From: Thiohalocapsa sp. | Lineage (GTDB): Bacteria; Pseudomonadota; Gammaproteobacteria; Chromatiales; Chromatiaceae | Assembly (NCBI RefSeq): GCF_022340605.1 | Contig: NZ_JAJDNQ010000009.1 | Coordinates: 1 to 64,000 of the forward strand | Direction of reading: 5' to 3' | DNA length: 64,000 nucleotides | Part shown: in pieces, positions 1-9,355 of the stretch | Layout: each line of letters starts with the position of its first letter | Numbering within the stretch: position 1 is the stretch's first letter | The notes under the pieces: model-generated | Told to the model about the DNA's origin: nothing | Database searches by the model: none | Seen by the model: only the letters and a program-made list of their open reading frames with translations | Position numbers and translations under genes: made by a program

Positions 1-388
1 GTATCCGCTTGGACCAGCGCAGCAGCGTTTCCGCGTCCGCCGTCGTGATCCGCTGCCGAATGGCTTCGCTCGGCGGACCGAACTTGTCCTCGATTTGGGA
101 CAGCTGCACCGCAGCTTCACCCTCCTGCCGGCCCTCCTGCCTGCCCTGCTGCCGGCCCTGCTCGATATAGCGGTCGATAAAGGTCTGCATGATCGGCTCT
201 CCGGTGGACGTCTCGCGCAACAGGGCGCGTACCTCTTGCTCTTCGACCCGTTGCGTACCCTGGACATAGTAGCGCAGCGGTGATTCGAGGATCTCCACCG
301 CGGTGGTGCGATCGTGCACCTGCTCGATCAGGCGCAGGAGCTCGCGCAGGCGCTCGACCGGCTGGGCGCTGAAGACGGGCAACCGCAT
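1..388 (-). pseudogene. Rpn/DUF4351-type nuclease C-terminal remnant (partial)
   Basis: About 129 residues read on the minus strand from an ATG at 388 and run off the window edge. The C-terminal half has the short GRQ(Q/E)G tandem repeats followed by a segment close to KFGPPSEAIRQRI...AETLLRW, a tail I associate with Rpn-type recombination-promoting nuclease/putative transposase proteins. Their N-terminal PD-(D/E)XK nuclease domain is missing: an in-frame stop sits at 404-406, just upstream of the first ATG, and that stop also ends the neighbouring ATPase gene. I therefore read it as a 5'-truncated remnant. A short independent protein is possible. The family assignment rests on the tail only. 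Confidence 0.5.
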
Positions 389-403
389 CGGTGCGGCGCG
401 CGC

Positions 404-2677
404 TTACTCATCCGCATCGCCCACCGCGAGCCGGCGGGCGAGGGCAAGGTTCTGCTCCGACTGCTCCAGCGTGGCGCGCCACGCCGGAATCCCCGGATAG
501 GCATCCACCAGCGCTTGCAGGATGGCGACGGCGCGCGCGAAGTCCGCCAGCGCGTCATCGGAGCGACCGGCGTTGCCGTGCGCGGCGCCGCGGTTGCTGT
601 ACACGCCCGCCAGGTCGTTGCGCATGGCCGGCGGCCACTGCTCGCCGAGCGCCGCGCGCAGCGCCTCCCGGAGCCCGATCGCCGCGCCGTAGTCGGCGAT
701 GGCGGCGTCGAGATCGCCGCGGCCCCGGTGGGCATTGCCGCGGTTGGAGTAGACCGTTGCCAGGTCGTTCTGCCGCTCCGGGGGCGCCGCGCGATGGCCA
801 GCGGCCTCTAATCCGGCGATAACGGAGTCGTAGAGGGTGGATGCATCGGATTGCGCGGAGAACCCCTGCGCCCCGAGTCCCGCCGCAAACTGCGCATCGA
901 GTTCCACCCAGGCTGCCGGCCAGCCGCCTTTTGGCATGCGACGCGCCAGCTCGTGGGCGGCGGACGCGGCCTGGCGGTGCTCGCCGGCGGCCTGGTGCGA
1001 TTGCACCAGATCGGCGAGGGTCGCGCCAAGCACGGCGAGCACCGGCGCTTCGGCCTTGCCGTCCAGCACCCGCCCCAGCTCGGCGGCCAGCAGGCTCAGG
1101 GCCAGGGTTTGGTCCCGCGGCTCCAGCGCCGAGATCCGGCCGGCGGTGCGCCAGTCGGTGAGCACCTGGCGCAACTGGTCCGCGAAGGCGCGCTTGTGGC
1201 CGCGATGCTGGGGCTTGTCAAGCTGCCGGTGGGCGACCTCGTACCAGGCGCGCTGGCGGAACTCGCTCGCGGGCGGCAGCGGCGCGGTGGTGACGTGGTC
1301 GATGATGGCATGGGGGTCGCGGCCGCGGGCCAGGTCGCCGGCGGTGCAGGCGACGCCGTCGATACGGGCGGCGGTCTCCAGCAGCAGGTCGTCCAGGAAG
1401 CGGGCTCCCTGGTAGCTCGCGAGCGTCAGGGTCTGGCGCAGGGCGTCGTCCAGCTCGCGGAAGCGCTTGCGGATCAGGTCCTGGTGGTCCAGCTCGGCGG
1501 TCTCGCGCAGGTCCGCGAAGCCGTCGGCGGTGAGCGGGGCCTTGGTGTCGCCGTGCTCGAACAGCATCGGATCCGTGCGGGCATAGGCAACGAGGTCCAT
1601 CAGGAAGCCCGGGTTGCCGCCGACGCGCGCCAGCAGCGCGTCGGCTTGGCTCTCGGTGACGCCGGGCAGCGCGGCGGCGAGCACCGGGCCCAGGTCCGGG
1701 TCAGGCAGCCTGCGGAGGCGCTCGACTTGGCAGCAGCCGGCACCTTGACCGCCTCGCCTTGCGGCGATGCGCTCGCAGACATCGGCGATGGAGCGCGGGT
1801 CGTTGTCCGGGTTGGGCGTGCGGGCCTCGGCGTGCTGGATGTTCCACTCCTGCTCCCAGTGGGTGCAGAGCAGCAGCAGTGGCCAGTGGTGGCGCAGCGC
1901 GTCGCGGTACAGGGCCTCGACGAAGCGCAGCGTGTCCACGTCCGCCCAGTGGGCGTCGTCGAGGATCAGGGCGCAGGGGATCGGGCGCTTGCGGGGCTTC
2001 TCGTCGCCGCTGCCGGCGGCGATGCCGCTGCCGAGCAGATCGCAAAAGAGGGCGAGCAGGTCCTCCACCACGTCGCGGCGCTCGCGCGACTGCTGCTCGG
2101 CGATGCCGGACAGGGGTGCGTCGAGGCCGCGACGCTCACGGTCCAGCTCGTAGACGCTGAAAGCGTCCAGGGCGGTGCTGACCAGCCCGGCGGAGAACAG
2201 GTTGGCCAAGATGCCGGCGGTGGTGCGGGCGGCGTCGGTGGTCAGCGCGCGGCCATGGTGGGCGCGCACCAGCGGCTCCAGGTGCGGCGCGAGGTGCTCT
2301 TTGGCGTTGACCAGCCCGCAGCTGGACGCGGCGATGCCGCGCTCGTAGCGGGTCTCGGTGAAGCGCAGCCCCCACCAGAGCCAGGGGATGGCGGGGCGGG
2401 GGCCGTCCGTGGGCGGGAACTGCGGATTCACGGCCAGCGTGCGCCCGGCGATGTCGAGGCTGTCTGGCCAGTAGCCGTCGGGGTCGCGGGCGTCGCGATG
2501 GGTGCTGAGCCATTCGTAGAAGGCCTGCACCAGCCGGGTCTTGCCGAGGCCGGTGTCGGCGGTCCAGATGAGGAATTGGGGCTTGCCGGCCTCGACATGC
2601 TGCCAGGCCTGTCGCAGGGTTGCAAGCTCGGCCGCGCGGCCGACGAAGGGGGTTGGGCGTTGGCTGGTGCGGTCCAT
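404..2677 (-). CDS. AAA/STAND-like ATPase with C-terminal TPRs
   Basis: 757 residues if started at the ATG at 2677. The frame stays open to 2917, but the extra 80 residues translate a GTGGGAGC-type intergenic repeat, so I reject the longer form. An N-terminal FVGR box leads into a Walker A (TADTGLGKTR, about residues 39-48). A Walker B-like LILDDAHWAD follows at about 237, as in AAA_16/STAND ATPases. The last ~120 residues carry TPR-like helices with repeated YSNRG(N/A)AH motifs. Such proteins usually sense a ligand or partner through the TPRs, but no effector domain is visible, so the role is unknown. The gene ends right at the nuclease remnant downstream. Confidence 0.8.
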   Translation of the reverse strand: MDRTSQRPTPFVGRAAELATLRQAWQHVEAGKPQFLIWTADTGLGKTRLVQAFYEWLSTHRDARDPDGYWPDSLDIAGRTLAVNPQFPPTDGPRPAIPWLWWGLRFTETRYERGIAASSCGLVNAKEHLAPHLEPLVRAHHGRALTTDAARTTAGILANLFSAGLVSTALDAFSVYELDRERRGLDAPLSGIAEQQSRERRDVVEDLLALFCDLLGSGIAAGSGDEKPRKRPIPCALILDDAHWADVDTLRFVEALYRDALRHHWPLLLLCTHWEQEWNIQHAEARTPNPDNDPRSIADVCERIAARRGGQGAGCCQVERLRRLPDPDLGPVLAAALPGVTESQADALLARVGGNPGFLMDLVAYARTDPMLFEHGDTKAPLTADGFADLRETAELDHQDLIRKRFRELDDALRQTLTLASYQGARFLDDLLLETAARIDGVACTAGDLARGRDPHAIIDHVTTAPLPPASEFRQRAWYEVAHRQLDKPQHRGHKRAFADQLRQVLTDWRTAGRISALEPRDQTLALSLLAAELGRVLDGKAEAPVLAVLGATLADLVQSHQAAGEHRQAASAAHELARRMPKGGWPAAWVELDAQFAAGLGAQGFSAQSDASTLYDSVIAGLEAAGHRAAPPERQNDLATVYSNRGNAHRGRGDLDAAIADYGAAIGLREALRAALGEQWPPAMRNDLAGVYSNRGAAHGNAGRSDDALADFARAVAILQALVDAYPGIPAWRATLEQSEQNLALARRLAVGDADE

Positions 2678-2841
2678 GTCTCGGTACCGTCCCCGGTTAG
2701 GTTGGCCCAAGTCGGCTTGGGCGCGGCTCGACAACGCCGAGCATTGTGCACTGATCTTGCTCGTCTTTGCCCGCATTTGATGGCTCATGACCTCGACCAC
2801 CTGGTGTCGAGGCGGCGGGACGCAGAGCGTCCGCCTTTGCG

Positions 2842-2859
2842 CCCACGCTGGAGCGTGGG
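2842..2859. repeat. GTGGGAGC-family palindrome
   Basis: A perfect inverted repeat, CCCACGCTG/GAGCGTGGG type, lies upstream of the ATPase gene. It belongs with the GTGGGAGCG repeats at about 5416-5446, 9411-9543, 40512-40560 and 49276-49376. Confidence 0.5.
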
Positions 2860-2925
2860 AGCCAGCGCCGCCACCTTGATCGGAGTTGTGATCGCCGCCG
2901 CGCCAGAGGCCAGACAAGTCTTCGG

Positions 2926-3013
2926 TGTAGTCGGGTTAGCGGACCGTAACCCGACGATGGGCGCCGGTAAGCTGTTGATTGTCGGGTTACGCTATCGCTA
3001 ACCCGACCTACGG
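2926..3013. repeat. REP/BIME element, copy A
   Basis: Two opposed palindromes, GTCGGGTTAgcg...GTAACCCGAC and GTCGGGTTAcgctatcgcTAACCCGAC, are separated by a short GGTAAGC(T/C)GTTGATT spacer. The outer ends carry GTAG/CTAC. This matches the architecture of bacterial interspersed mosaic elements built from REPs with a GTAG head. Copies recur at 27430, 32916 and 56103, with a half copy at 4793. Confidence 0.85.
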
Positions 3014-3045
3014 TCCTTGCCTGGTCTCTCCAGCGTTGTTGGTCA

Positions 3046-3076
3046 ACAAAAAACCCCGCCGAAGCGGGGTTTCTTG
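3046..3076 (-). terminator. Rho-independent terminator of cbbM
   Basis: Read on the minus strand, a 9-bp stem (AAACCCCGC / GCGGGGTTT, tetraloop TTCG) is followed by a T-tract. It starts about 20 bp beyond the RuBisCO stop codon. Confidence 0.9.
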
Positions 3077-3095
3077 TTGCCGAGATCGGCGAGGC

Positions 3096-4490
3096 TTAGG
3101 CGGTGGCCGCCTTCACGCCGAGGGCGTCACGCCAGTTCGGGAACAACTTGTCCGCGTCGTGCGGGAAGGACTCGAAGGCGCGGGCGAACTCGTTGTGCTC
3201 CTTGGCCCAGGCGATCGGGTCGGCACCGGCCTTCCAGCACTCGTAGGCCTGACGCAGCGAGCGCGCACCAGCCGCCGGGCCGTCGATGTGGCCGTAGGAG
3301 CCGCCGCCGGCGGTGTTGATCAGGTTGCCATGGCCCAGGTTCTCGAAGAAGCCGGGCAGGCGCAGCGCGTTCATGCCGCCCGAGATGATGGGCGTGGTGG
3401 GCTTCATGCCGAGCCACTCCTGGTGGTAGACCGGGCCGTCGGCGCTGTCACGCTCGATCATGTAGGCGATGTTCTTGTCGTCCGCCTCGCCCTCCATCTT
3501 GCCGTAGCCCATGGTGCCGACGTGGATGCCGGAAGCACCTTGCAGACGCGCCATCTTGGACAGCACGAAGGCGCTGTAGCCGCGCTTGGCGCTCGGCGAG
3601 GTGATCATGCCGTGACCGGCACGGTGGTAGTGCAGGTACTGGTCCGGGTACTGCCGGCGCGCGGTGGTGATCATGCCGGGGCCGCCGACAAAGCCGTCCA
3701 CCAGGAAGGCGAGCTTGTCGGCGTCGTTGCCGAAGGTCTCGAGCGCGAAGTCGGCGCGGGCGCACATCTCGTAGTGGTCGTCGGCGGTGATGTTCATGGA
3801 GAACAGCTTCGCCTCGCCGGTCTCGTCCTGGGCGCGCTTCATCGCGTCATAGACCAGAGGCATGACCTTCTTGACGGGCGCGAAGGTCTGGTTGCCCTGG
3901 GGCTCGTCGTTCTTGATGAAGTCGCCGCCGAGCCAGAAGTCGTAGGCGGCCTGGGCGAAGGGCTCCGGGCGCAGACCGAGCTTCGGCTTGATGATGGTGC
4001 CGGCGATGTAGCCGCCGTCCTGCACCGGGCGGCCCAGGATGCGCCAGAGCTTGGAGATGTCGGTAGCCGGACCGTCGAAGAGCTGCAGCGCGCGCGGCGG
4101 CACGAAGAAGTCGATCATCTTCGCGTGCTCGATGTCGCCCATGCCCTGGTTGTTGCCGATGGTCAGCGTCAGGAAGGACACCAGCATCATGCGGCCGTCG
4201 GTGACGTTGCGGTCGAACAGGTCCAGCGGATAGGCGATCCGCATGTCCTCGGTGGCCTCGTCGATGTGGTAGACCAGCGCGTCCACGCCCTTGGTGAAGT
4301 CGTCGGTGGTGCAGACCTCGACGTTGGTGCCGGTGGAGGATTCGGCCGCGAAGTGGGCGGCGGACTCCAGGTAGCCGTAGCCGGCCTTGGGCTTCATCTT
4401 GTAGGCGCACAGGATGTGGTTGCCGCCGGCGATGAGGTCTTCCTCGCGCAGGCTCAAGTCGGCGTAGCGGGCTGATTGGTCGAGTGCCAT
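3096..4490 (-). CDS. cbbM: Ribulose-bisphosphate carboxylase, form II
   Basis: 464 residues, near the usual form II length. The enzyme carboxylates ribulose 1,5-bisphosphate in the Calvin cycle as a cytoplasmic large-subunit dimer or oligomer without small subunits. The active site is intact: KPKLGL with Lys168, and [14 protein letters not shown] with carbamylated Lys193 plus metal ligands Asp195 and Glu196. The YHRAGHG and loop 6 GYGKMEG segments are also present. These sit two residues beyond the Rhodospirillum rubrum numbering. No small-subunit gene, CbbQ/CbbO or CbbR gene is adjacent. The gene is divergent from the carbon-uptake operon, which fits joint control by CO2 supply. A LysR-type palindrome lies about 185-205 bp upstream. 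Confidence 0.98.
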   Translation of the reverse strand: MALDQSARYADLSLREEDLIAGGNHILCAYKMKPKAGYGYLESAAHFAAESSTGTNVEVCTTDDFTKGVDALVYHIDEATEDMRIAYPLDLFDRNVTDGRMMLVSFLTLTIGNNQGMGDIEHAKMIDFFVPPRALQLFDGPATDISKLWRILGRPVQDGGYIAGTIIKPKLGLRPEPFAQAAYDFWLGGDFIKNDEPQGNQTFAPVKKVMPLVYDAMKRAQDETGEAKLFSMNITADDHYEMCARADFALETFGNDADKLAFLVDGFVGGPGMITTARRQYPDQYLHYHRAGHGMITSPSAKRGYSAFVLSKMARLQGASGIHVGTMGYGKMEGEADDKNIAYMIERDSADGPVYHQEWLGMKPTTPIISGGMNALRLPGFFENLGHGNLINTAGGGSYGHIDGPAAGARSLRQAYECWKAGADPIAWAKEHNEFARAFESFPHDADKLFPNWRDALGVKAATA

Positions 4491-4674
4491 GGTTCCGTGT
4501 CTCTCTTCAGTTGGATTGTGGGCGGCGCGATTGCTGGCCGCGCGAGGGTTCGGTTTGGGGGCTCGGTCTGGCGCTCGATCCGGCTGTCGGCTGCCGCGTT
4601 CGGCGTGGCGACGGCAGCCTTGGAGGTGGCGCCCGGTCAGTTCGTGGGCGCAAAGACTATCGGGTTAATTGGTT

Positions 4675-4696
4675 TAAGAATATGTGAAGGTTCTTA
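4675..4696. promoter_or_regulatory. Candidate CbbR/LysR-type operator upstream of cbbM
   Basis: The interrupted palindrome TAAGAA-N10-TTCTTA lies in a locally AT-rich island (about 4660-4745) in otherwise GC-rich DNA, 185-206 bp upstream of the cbbM start. LysR-type regulators such as CbbR bind T-N11-A dyads in cbb promoters. The assignment to CbbR is inferred, because no cbbR gene lies in the window. Confidence 0.45.
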
Positions 4697-4792
4697 TGCA
4701 ACCCATGGCACAAAGCCTATTGGTTGTGTGGAATAGTAGGAAATAGGGCGCCTGCTGGCGCCGACGCGGTGGAGATTGGGCAAGTATTGGAT

Positions 4793-4828
4793 GTAGGTCG
4801 GGTTAGCGCAGCGTAACCCGACCTACGA
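4793..4828. repeat. Half REP element (copy B)
   Basis: A single GTAG-headed hairpin, TAGGTCGGGTTA...TAACCCGACCTA, with an 8-nt loop. It is followed by a ~30-bp tail (ccctcgatttcggcgttgcg) that reappears nearly unchanged at about 46198-46229. Confidence 0.8.
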
Positions 4829-4974
4829 TGCCCTCGATTTCGGCGTTGCGGGAAATATTTGCCCGGTCTCGGTGCCGTGGGCGGCGCGAAGGCAGGGCCT
4901 CAGTCGTGGTGGAGATGCCGCTGTTGCAGGGCTGGCCGACTCCTGGGTGCTGTATGCCCCTGATGATCCGCGCG

Positions 4975-5391
4975 TCAGCCGGCGGCGTTGGCGTGACGGC
5001 TGCCCGGCCAGGTGATGACTTGGCCACAGGTCTCAGGCGGGTGCTGTGCCACGAGCTTGCGCAGATACTCGGCGGCGGCGTCGTGCACGCGATGGACGAT
5101 GGTGCGGCTGTAGGGGTGGTGGACCGTCAACTCGCAGGGCACCGGCTCGTCGAGGCCACCGCGGGCCGTCATCTGGAAGCGGTGCCAGCTCAGCAGGTCC
5201 GCCCGCAGCCGGCGGTTCCAGCAGCGCCATTCCTGGCTCGTGGCCCGCAGGTAGTTGCCGGGCAGACCGGGCAGGCAGAAGTACAGCGCGCCGCCGCACC
5301 GGTGCTGCGCGAGACGGAACAGGTTGAAGCACTCGGCGGGGATCTCGGCCGGCGCAGACCGGGGAATCGGATACTCGAGCGGCATGGGCAT
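4975..5391 (-). CDS. Hypothetical protein, 138 aa
   Basis: The start is set at the ATG at 5391, because the longer frame (to 5589) translates a GTGGGAGCG intergenic repeat. The product is rich in Trp, Cys, His and Arg (for example EWRCWNRRLRADLLSWHRFQ) with a regular amphipathic composition. There is no signal peptide, membrane segment or motif I recognise. It stands alone between the cbbM upstream region and the carbon-uptake operon, on the cbbM strand. It may be a real orphan or a chance frame in GC-rich DNA. Confidence 0.35.
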   Translation of the reverse strand: MPMPLEYPIPRSAPAEIPAECFNLFRLAQHRCGGALYFCLPGLPGNYLRATSQEWRCWNRRLRADLLSWHRFQMTARGGLDEPVPCELTVHHPYSRTIVHRVHDAAAEYLRKLVAQHPPETCGQVITWPGSRHANAAG

Positions 5392-6131
5392 GGCGGACCT
5401 CGCGGACGCGACAGTGAGCTTGTGGGAGCGCCGTCCCCGGCGCGATGCATGCGGTGGACCTTGTCGAGACTGCTTGGGACCCAGACGCGTTCTCCTACCG
5501 AGATGGTGGGTCTTTGCGGGGCAGCGATGCGCGTTTTCAACCCCCGCCAAGGCTCGTGGCCGCTGCGGCAAGACGTACACCTCGGGCATTCAGCAATACG
5601 CGCGCCGCCCTTGTCGCCGCCGGTCCAGCCAGACGCCTGCTCCGTCCGGATTCGAGCGCGAGGCGGCATGATCCAGCGTGCCGCGGCGATGCCTAACGGA
5701 TGATTCCGCATTGTGGAATGGGCGCCGGAACCGAGTCGCCATCTTGTCGCGTCTTCGCGATGGATGCCGCGCTCCCGCCAGCCGCCCGAAACCGATTCGG
5801 CGTGCCGCAGAGACGTTAGCAAGGGTCGGCCGTGGCTTGGTTGAGCCTTTGAGCCGATAGCGCGTGGCACCATGTTGGGCTGGCGGCACGGCGGACCCGT
5901 GGCGGCGCGCCAGCGTCGGCTCACTGCCCCGCGGATGCCCCGCCGCTACCTCGTATCCGGTCCACGGCGAGCACCGTCCGGGGCAGGAGCGAAGGCTGAT
6001 GGGCTTCCTGCTAGACTCCGGCGCCAGCATCGACAGACCGTCTGGTCCGTCCGAGCCGGCAGCCGGCGGCGCGGACCGTCGCCGGGAAGCCACACCGAAC
6101 CTGCTCGACCCGAGGGAGCTCCAGCAGAACC
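5392..6131. other. Intergenic region before the carbon-uptake operon
   Basis: About 740 bp without a gene I can support. It holds a GTGGGAGCG-type repeat at about 5416-5446. Open frames on both strands have arginine-rich, low-complexity translations typical of non-coding GC-rich DNA. The dab operon promoter should lie here, but I see no convincing -35/-10 pair. Confidence 0.5.
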
Positions 6132-7823
6132 ATGGCCTCGTACGCTGCCGTTCTCAGTTATGGCCTAGTCCTGGCGATGTTCTGCTCCGCGCTCGCCGTG
6201 CGCGCGAGCGCCGGGCGGTTGGGGGAGGGCGTCGCACGCATCAGCGTCGGCGCGAGCGCATTGACCCTGGTGCTCGCCCTGGCGCTGTTCGGCTGGCGAC
6301 TGGGCCACGGCGGGGCGGAGCTGTACGGCATCGGCCTCGGGCTGTTCACGCTGTACGTGGACCCGCTCAGCACCCTGATGGCGGTGCTGGTGAGCGCCAT
6401 CGGGCTGGTGGTGCACGTCTACAGCGTGCGCTACATGCAGGACGACCCGGCCTACGTGCGCTTCTTCGCGCTGCTGGACACCATCATCGGCGTGATCCTG
6501 CTGATGGTGCTGGCGGGCGACCTGCTGACGCTGCTGCTCGGCTGGCACTTGCTGGGCGTGTGCCTGTACTTCTTGCTCAACCACGACACCCGCCGGCGCG
6601 CGGCCAACCGCTTTGCGTTCTGGACGCTGTTCACGCACCGGGTCGGCGATTTGCCGCTGCTGGCGGCCGTGGCGCTGGTCTACCACGGCTACGGCACGCT
6701 CAGCATCCCGGCGCTGTTCGACGCGATCGCGGCCGGGCCGGACAAGGCCACGGCGCTCGGGCTGCCCTTGAACGAGGCCCTCGGCCTGTTGATTCTGTTC
6801 GCGGCCTTCGCCAAGTCCGCCCAGTTCCCGCTGCACACCTGGCTGCCCTACACCATGGATGGGCCGACGCCGGTCTCTGCGCTGATGCATGCCGGCATCG
6901 TCAACGCCGGCGGCTTCCTGATGAACCGCTTCGCGCCGGTGTTCGTCGAGACGCACGCGGTGCTGCTCATCGCCTTCGCGGTGGGGCTGGTGACCACCCT
7001 CATGGGCTCGCTGATGATGCTGATGCAGAGCGACATCAAGAAGGCGCTCGGTTACTCCACCATGGGGCAGATGGGCTACATGGTCATGGAGTGCGGGCTC
7101 GGCGCCTTCTCCCTGGCCATTTATCACCTGATCGCGCACGGCGTGTTCAAGGCGACGCTGTTCCTCGGCTCCGGGTCCATCATCGGCAAGGCGCGCAAGG
7201 ACCCGAACATCCCCGAGGGCGAGATCTACAAGTTCATGGTGGAGCGCAAGGTGCCGCACCCGCCGCTGTCCTGGGTGGTGTTCGCGGGCATCACCATCAC
7301 CGTGCCGCTGGTCATCGTGTTCGGTGCCCACCAGCTCATCGACCAGGGCTTCCTGCACCACCAGGGGGCGCTGATCCTGCTCCTGTTCGGCTGGATCACC
7401 GGCGCCCAGACCCTGTTCTTCGTCTACAAGATCGGCGGCGAGCGGCCGTTCACGGTGCTGTTCTACGTGGTGCTGTCCTTCGCCGCCGTAATCCTGACCT
7501 ACGTGGTGGTCGGCCACGCCTTCGACGCCCTGCTGTATCCGGACCCGGCCTTCCGCGAGGCGCTGTACCGGGCGGCGTCGGTGAGCTCCACGACCTTCGC
7601 GCTGGTGCTGGTGCTGTTGATGGTGCTGATCTCCGCCGGCTGGCTGTTGGTGTTCCGCACCGAGGCGGAGCGGCAGCCGTTGCCCCGCCGCTTCCGCCAT
7701 CTGTATTACGACCTCTATGCGCTGTTGTCGCGGGAGTTCTACGTGGCGGACTTGTACAGCCGCACCGGCGAGCGGCTGCTGGCTGCATCGCGCAAGTTGA
7801 ACGCGCTGTTGCGGTGGGCCTGA
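6132..7823 (+). CDS. dabB: DabB-type proton-conducting NuoL/ND5 homologue
   Basis: 563 residues, almost entirely membrane helices, with the antiporter-like core of complex I NuoL/ND5: FAKSAQFPLHTWLPYTMDGPTPVSALMHAG and the DIKKALGYSTMGQMGYM segment. In DAB systems this subunit couples ion flow to the cytoplasmic DabA protein, which then drives CO2 hydration to bicarbonate. The gene opens an operon: 14 bp to the next gene, then an overlap into dabA. A GGGAG-type ribosome site lies at about 6114-6118. Its place beside RuBisCO and dabA, not nuo genes, argues against complex I or Mrp. Confidence 0.88.
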   Translation: MASYAAVLSYGLVLAMFCSALAVRASAGRLGEGVARISVGASALTLVLALALFGWRLGHGGAELYGIGLGLFTLYVDPLSTLMAVLVSAIGLVVHVYSVRYMQDDPAYVRFFALLDTIIGVILLMVLAGDLLTLLLGWHLLGVCLYFLLNHDTRRRAANRFAFWTLFTHRVGDLPLLAAVALVYHGYGTLSIPALFDAIAAGPDKATALGLPLNEALGLLILFAAFAKSAQFPLHTWLPYTMDGPTPVSALMHAGIVNAGGFLMNRFAPVFVETHAVLLIAFAVGLVTTLMGSLMMLMQSDIKKALGYSTMGQMGYMVMECGLGAFSLAIYHLIAHGVFKATLFLGSGSIIGKARKDPNIPEGEIYKFMVERKVPHPPLSWVVFAGITITVPLVIVFGAHQLIDQGFLHHQGALILLLFGWITGAQTLFFVYKIGGERPFTVLFYVVLSFAAVILTYVVVGHAFDALLYPDPAFREALYRAASVSSTTFALVLVLLMVLISAGWLLVFRTEAERQPLPRRFRHLYYDLYALLSREFYVADLYSRTGERLLAASRKLNALLRWA

Positions 7824-7837
7824 GGGGAGGCAAGTCG

Positions 7838-8650
7838 ATGGGCTGGATTCTGGCACTGCCGCTATTCCTGCTGGCCGGCTTCTGCCTGCCGCTGTTTCCG
7901 CTCAGCATCGCCGTTAACCGCTTCGTGCAGCGTCAGCCGGCGGGGGCGGGCGACCGCTTCGCGCAGCCGCGCGGGAAGGCGTTGGTCCTGCTGGGCCTGC
8001 CGCTGGTGGGCGTGCTGCTGGTGCAGGCCGGGCACTGGCTCGCCGGCGATGGCGGCGGCTGGCTCATCGATGTCTTCGCGCTCTGGGGCGGGCTCACGTC
8101 GCTGCTCTATGCCTTTCGGCTGCTGAGCGCGCGGGACGGGCAGATCTGGATCGGCCAGCTCTACACCTCGGCGCTGGCGCTGGTGTGGGTGGGTGCCGCC
8201 CATGACGTGCCGCCTCTGCTGCCGGCACTGGGGCTCGCCGCGTCGCTGTTGCCGCTATGGTTCCTGCTCGATGGGCTGACCTGCCGCTTTGGCATTGCGC
8301 GCACCGGTCTGTACCCCGGTCTCAGCCTGCGCATGCCGCGCTTCTCGACGCTGTTCGTCGCCGCCGTGCTGGCGGCGGTGGCAGTGCCCTTCTCGCCGGG
8401 GTTCTTCGCCGTGGCCAATCTCGCCTTCGGCGGCGCCGCGTCCAACGAGCTGCTGACGCTGGTGCCGCTCAGCCTCGCCTGGCTGTTGTGGACCTGGGCC
8501 GGCATCAATCTGCTGACGGGCATCGTCTTCGGCGAGCCACGCGGCGACCTGGACTACGCCGACGTGGATCGGCGCACGATGCTGGTGCACGGCGGCGGCC
8601 TGGCGGCGCTGGCGCTGTTCGGACTGATTCTGGTGGAGGGGATGCTGTGA
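7838..8650 (+). CDS. Extra NuoM/NDH-like membrane subunit of the DAB operon
   Basis: 270 residues with about seven predicted membrane spans. The C-terminal half (GLYPGLSLRMPRFSTLFVAAVLAAVAVPFSPGF pattern) resembles the MPRL...LFLLAALALVGLPGTSGF segment of proton-conducting NuoM/NuoL subunits. The protein is about half the length of those subunits. The ATG at 7838 has the GGGGAGG ribosome site immediately upstream. Its stop overlaps the GTG start of the dabA N-terminal frame by 4 nt, so the two are probably translationally coupled. The well-studied DAB complexes have only DabA and DabB, so this third subunit may be an accessory ion-path or assembly component. The function is inferred. Confidence 0.75.
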   Translation: MGWILALPLFLLAGFCLPLFPLSIAVNRFVQRQPAGAGDRFAQPRGKALVLLGLPLVGVLLVQAGHWLAGDGGGWLIDVFALWGGLTSLLYAFRLLSARDGQIWIGQLYTSALALVWVGAAHDVPPLLPALGLAASLLPLWFLLDGLTCRFGIARTGLYPGLSLRMPRFSTLFVAAVLAAVAVPFSPGFFAVANLAFGGAASNELLTLVPLSLAWLLWTWAGINLLTGIVFGEPRGDLDYADVDRRTMLVHGGGLAALALFGLILVEGML

Positions 8651-9267
8651 CAGACGCGACCGATGTCGATGCAACAACGGCTGCCGCCGCGGCGCAGCGC
8701 GACACGGGTGCCGGCGTCAACCGGCGCCGGGTAGCATCGCAGCCCGCGGCGGACCACAAGCACCGGCCGAGCCTCGGCAAGCGGCTCAAGATCCGCAGCA
8801 TGGTAACGGTGGCCGGAGAGGTACTGCCCTTCTTCTGGCCCATGCGCAACTTCATTCACCACAACCCGCTGCATGGGCTGGAGCACCTGCCTTTCGAGCA
8901 GGCGGTCGCCGAGGCGACGCGGCTGTTCCATGCCCGCGGCTGGCTGCCGCGCACGGACTACCAGCGCATGCTCGCAGAAGGCGCCGTCGCCGAGGAGGAC
9001 GTCGCGGCGGAGGTGGATGCCTTCGTCGCCGCGTGGCTCGCCGAACAGGAGGGCGGGTCCGGGTCTGTGGCCGGGCAGGCCGATGCCGCCGAAGCGGACC
9101 TGACCCGGCTGCTGCGCGAGACGCTGCTCGCCATGCTCACCCGCACCAGCCAGCCCAACCCCGGCGACCGCGAGCCCTGCGCCGAAGAGGTGCTCGCCTG
9201 CCTGCGCGTGGGCGGCTGCGTGGGGCAGAAGAGCTGTGCGCCGCTGACGCTGCGGCGCCGGCGCTGA
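8647..9267 (+). CDS. dabA: DabA (DUF2309) N-terminal part, separate frame
   Basis: 206 residues from a GTG overlapping the upstream stop. It contains the N-terminal DUF2309 signature (LPFFWPMRNFIHHNPLHGLEHL). It stops at 9265-9267, just after GGCVGQKS. The remainder of DabA continues in another frame from about 9541. DabA family members I know are single polypeptides, so this is either a frameshifted gene, a natural split into two polypeptides, or an assembly error. The break lies where dispersed repeat DNA has entered. DabA is the zinc carbonic-anhydrase-like subunit that turns CO2 into bicarbonate vectorially. Confidence 0.75.
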   Translation: MTDATDVDATTAAAAAQRDTGAGVNRRRVASQPAADHKHRPSLGKRLKIRSMVTVAGEVLPFFWPMRNFIHHNPLHGLEHLPFEQAVAEATRLFHARGWLPRTDYQRMLAEGAVAEEDVAAEVDAFVAAWLAEQEGGSGSVAGQADAAEADLTRLLRETLLAMLTRTSQPNPGDREPCAEEVLACLRVGGCVGQKSCAPLTLRRRR

Positions 9268-9355
9268 GCCGCGCCTGTCGCATATGCGTGGCGCGCCTGC
9301 CTGCTGGTGATCCCTCTGGCGACCCATCTGGCGACCCGGCCCTACGGAGCTGTCG

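Noticed and set aside
851..3001. 716-codon open frame on the plus strand
   Set aside because: It is antisense to the AAA/TPR gene, with a Gly/Val/Gln-rich translation lacking motifs; a GC-skew artefact.
2979..4475. 498-codon plus-strand frame opposite cbbM
   Set aside because: The opposite strand encodes an intact RuBisCO. The translation is Val/Gly/His-rich without domains.
5590..6093. 167-codon minus-strand frame upstream of dabB
   Set aside because: Arg/Ser-rich translation without pattern, and no ribosome site; treated as intergenic.
6132..7823. Complex I or Mrp antiporter assignment for the NuoL-like gene
   Set aside because: No nuo or mrp neighbours; the adjacent DUF2309 gene and PII-like regulator point to a DAB carbon pump.
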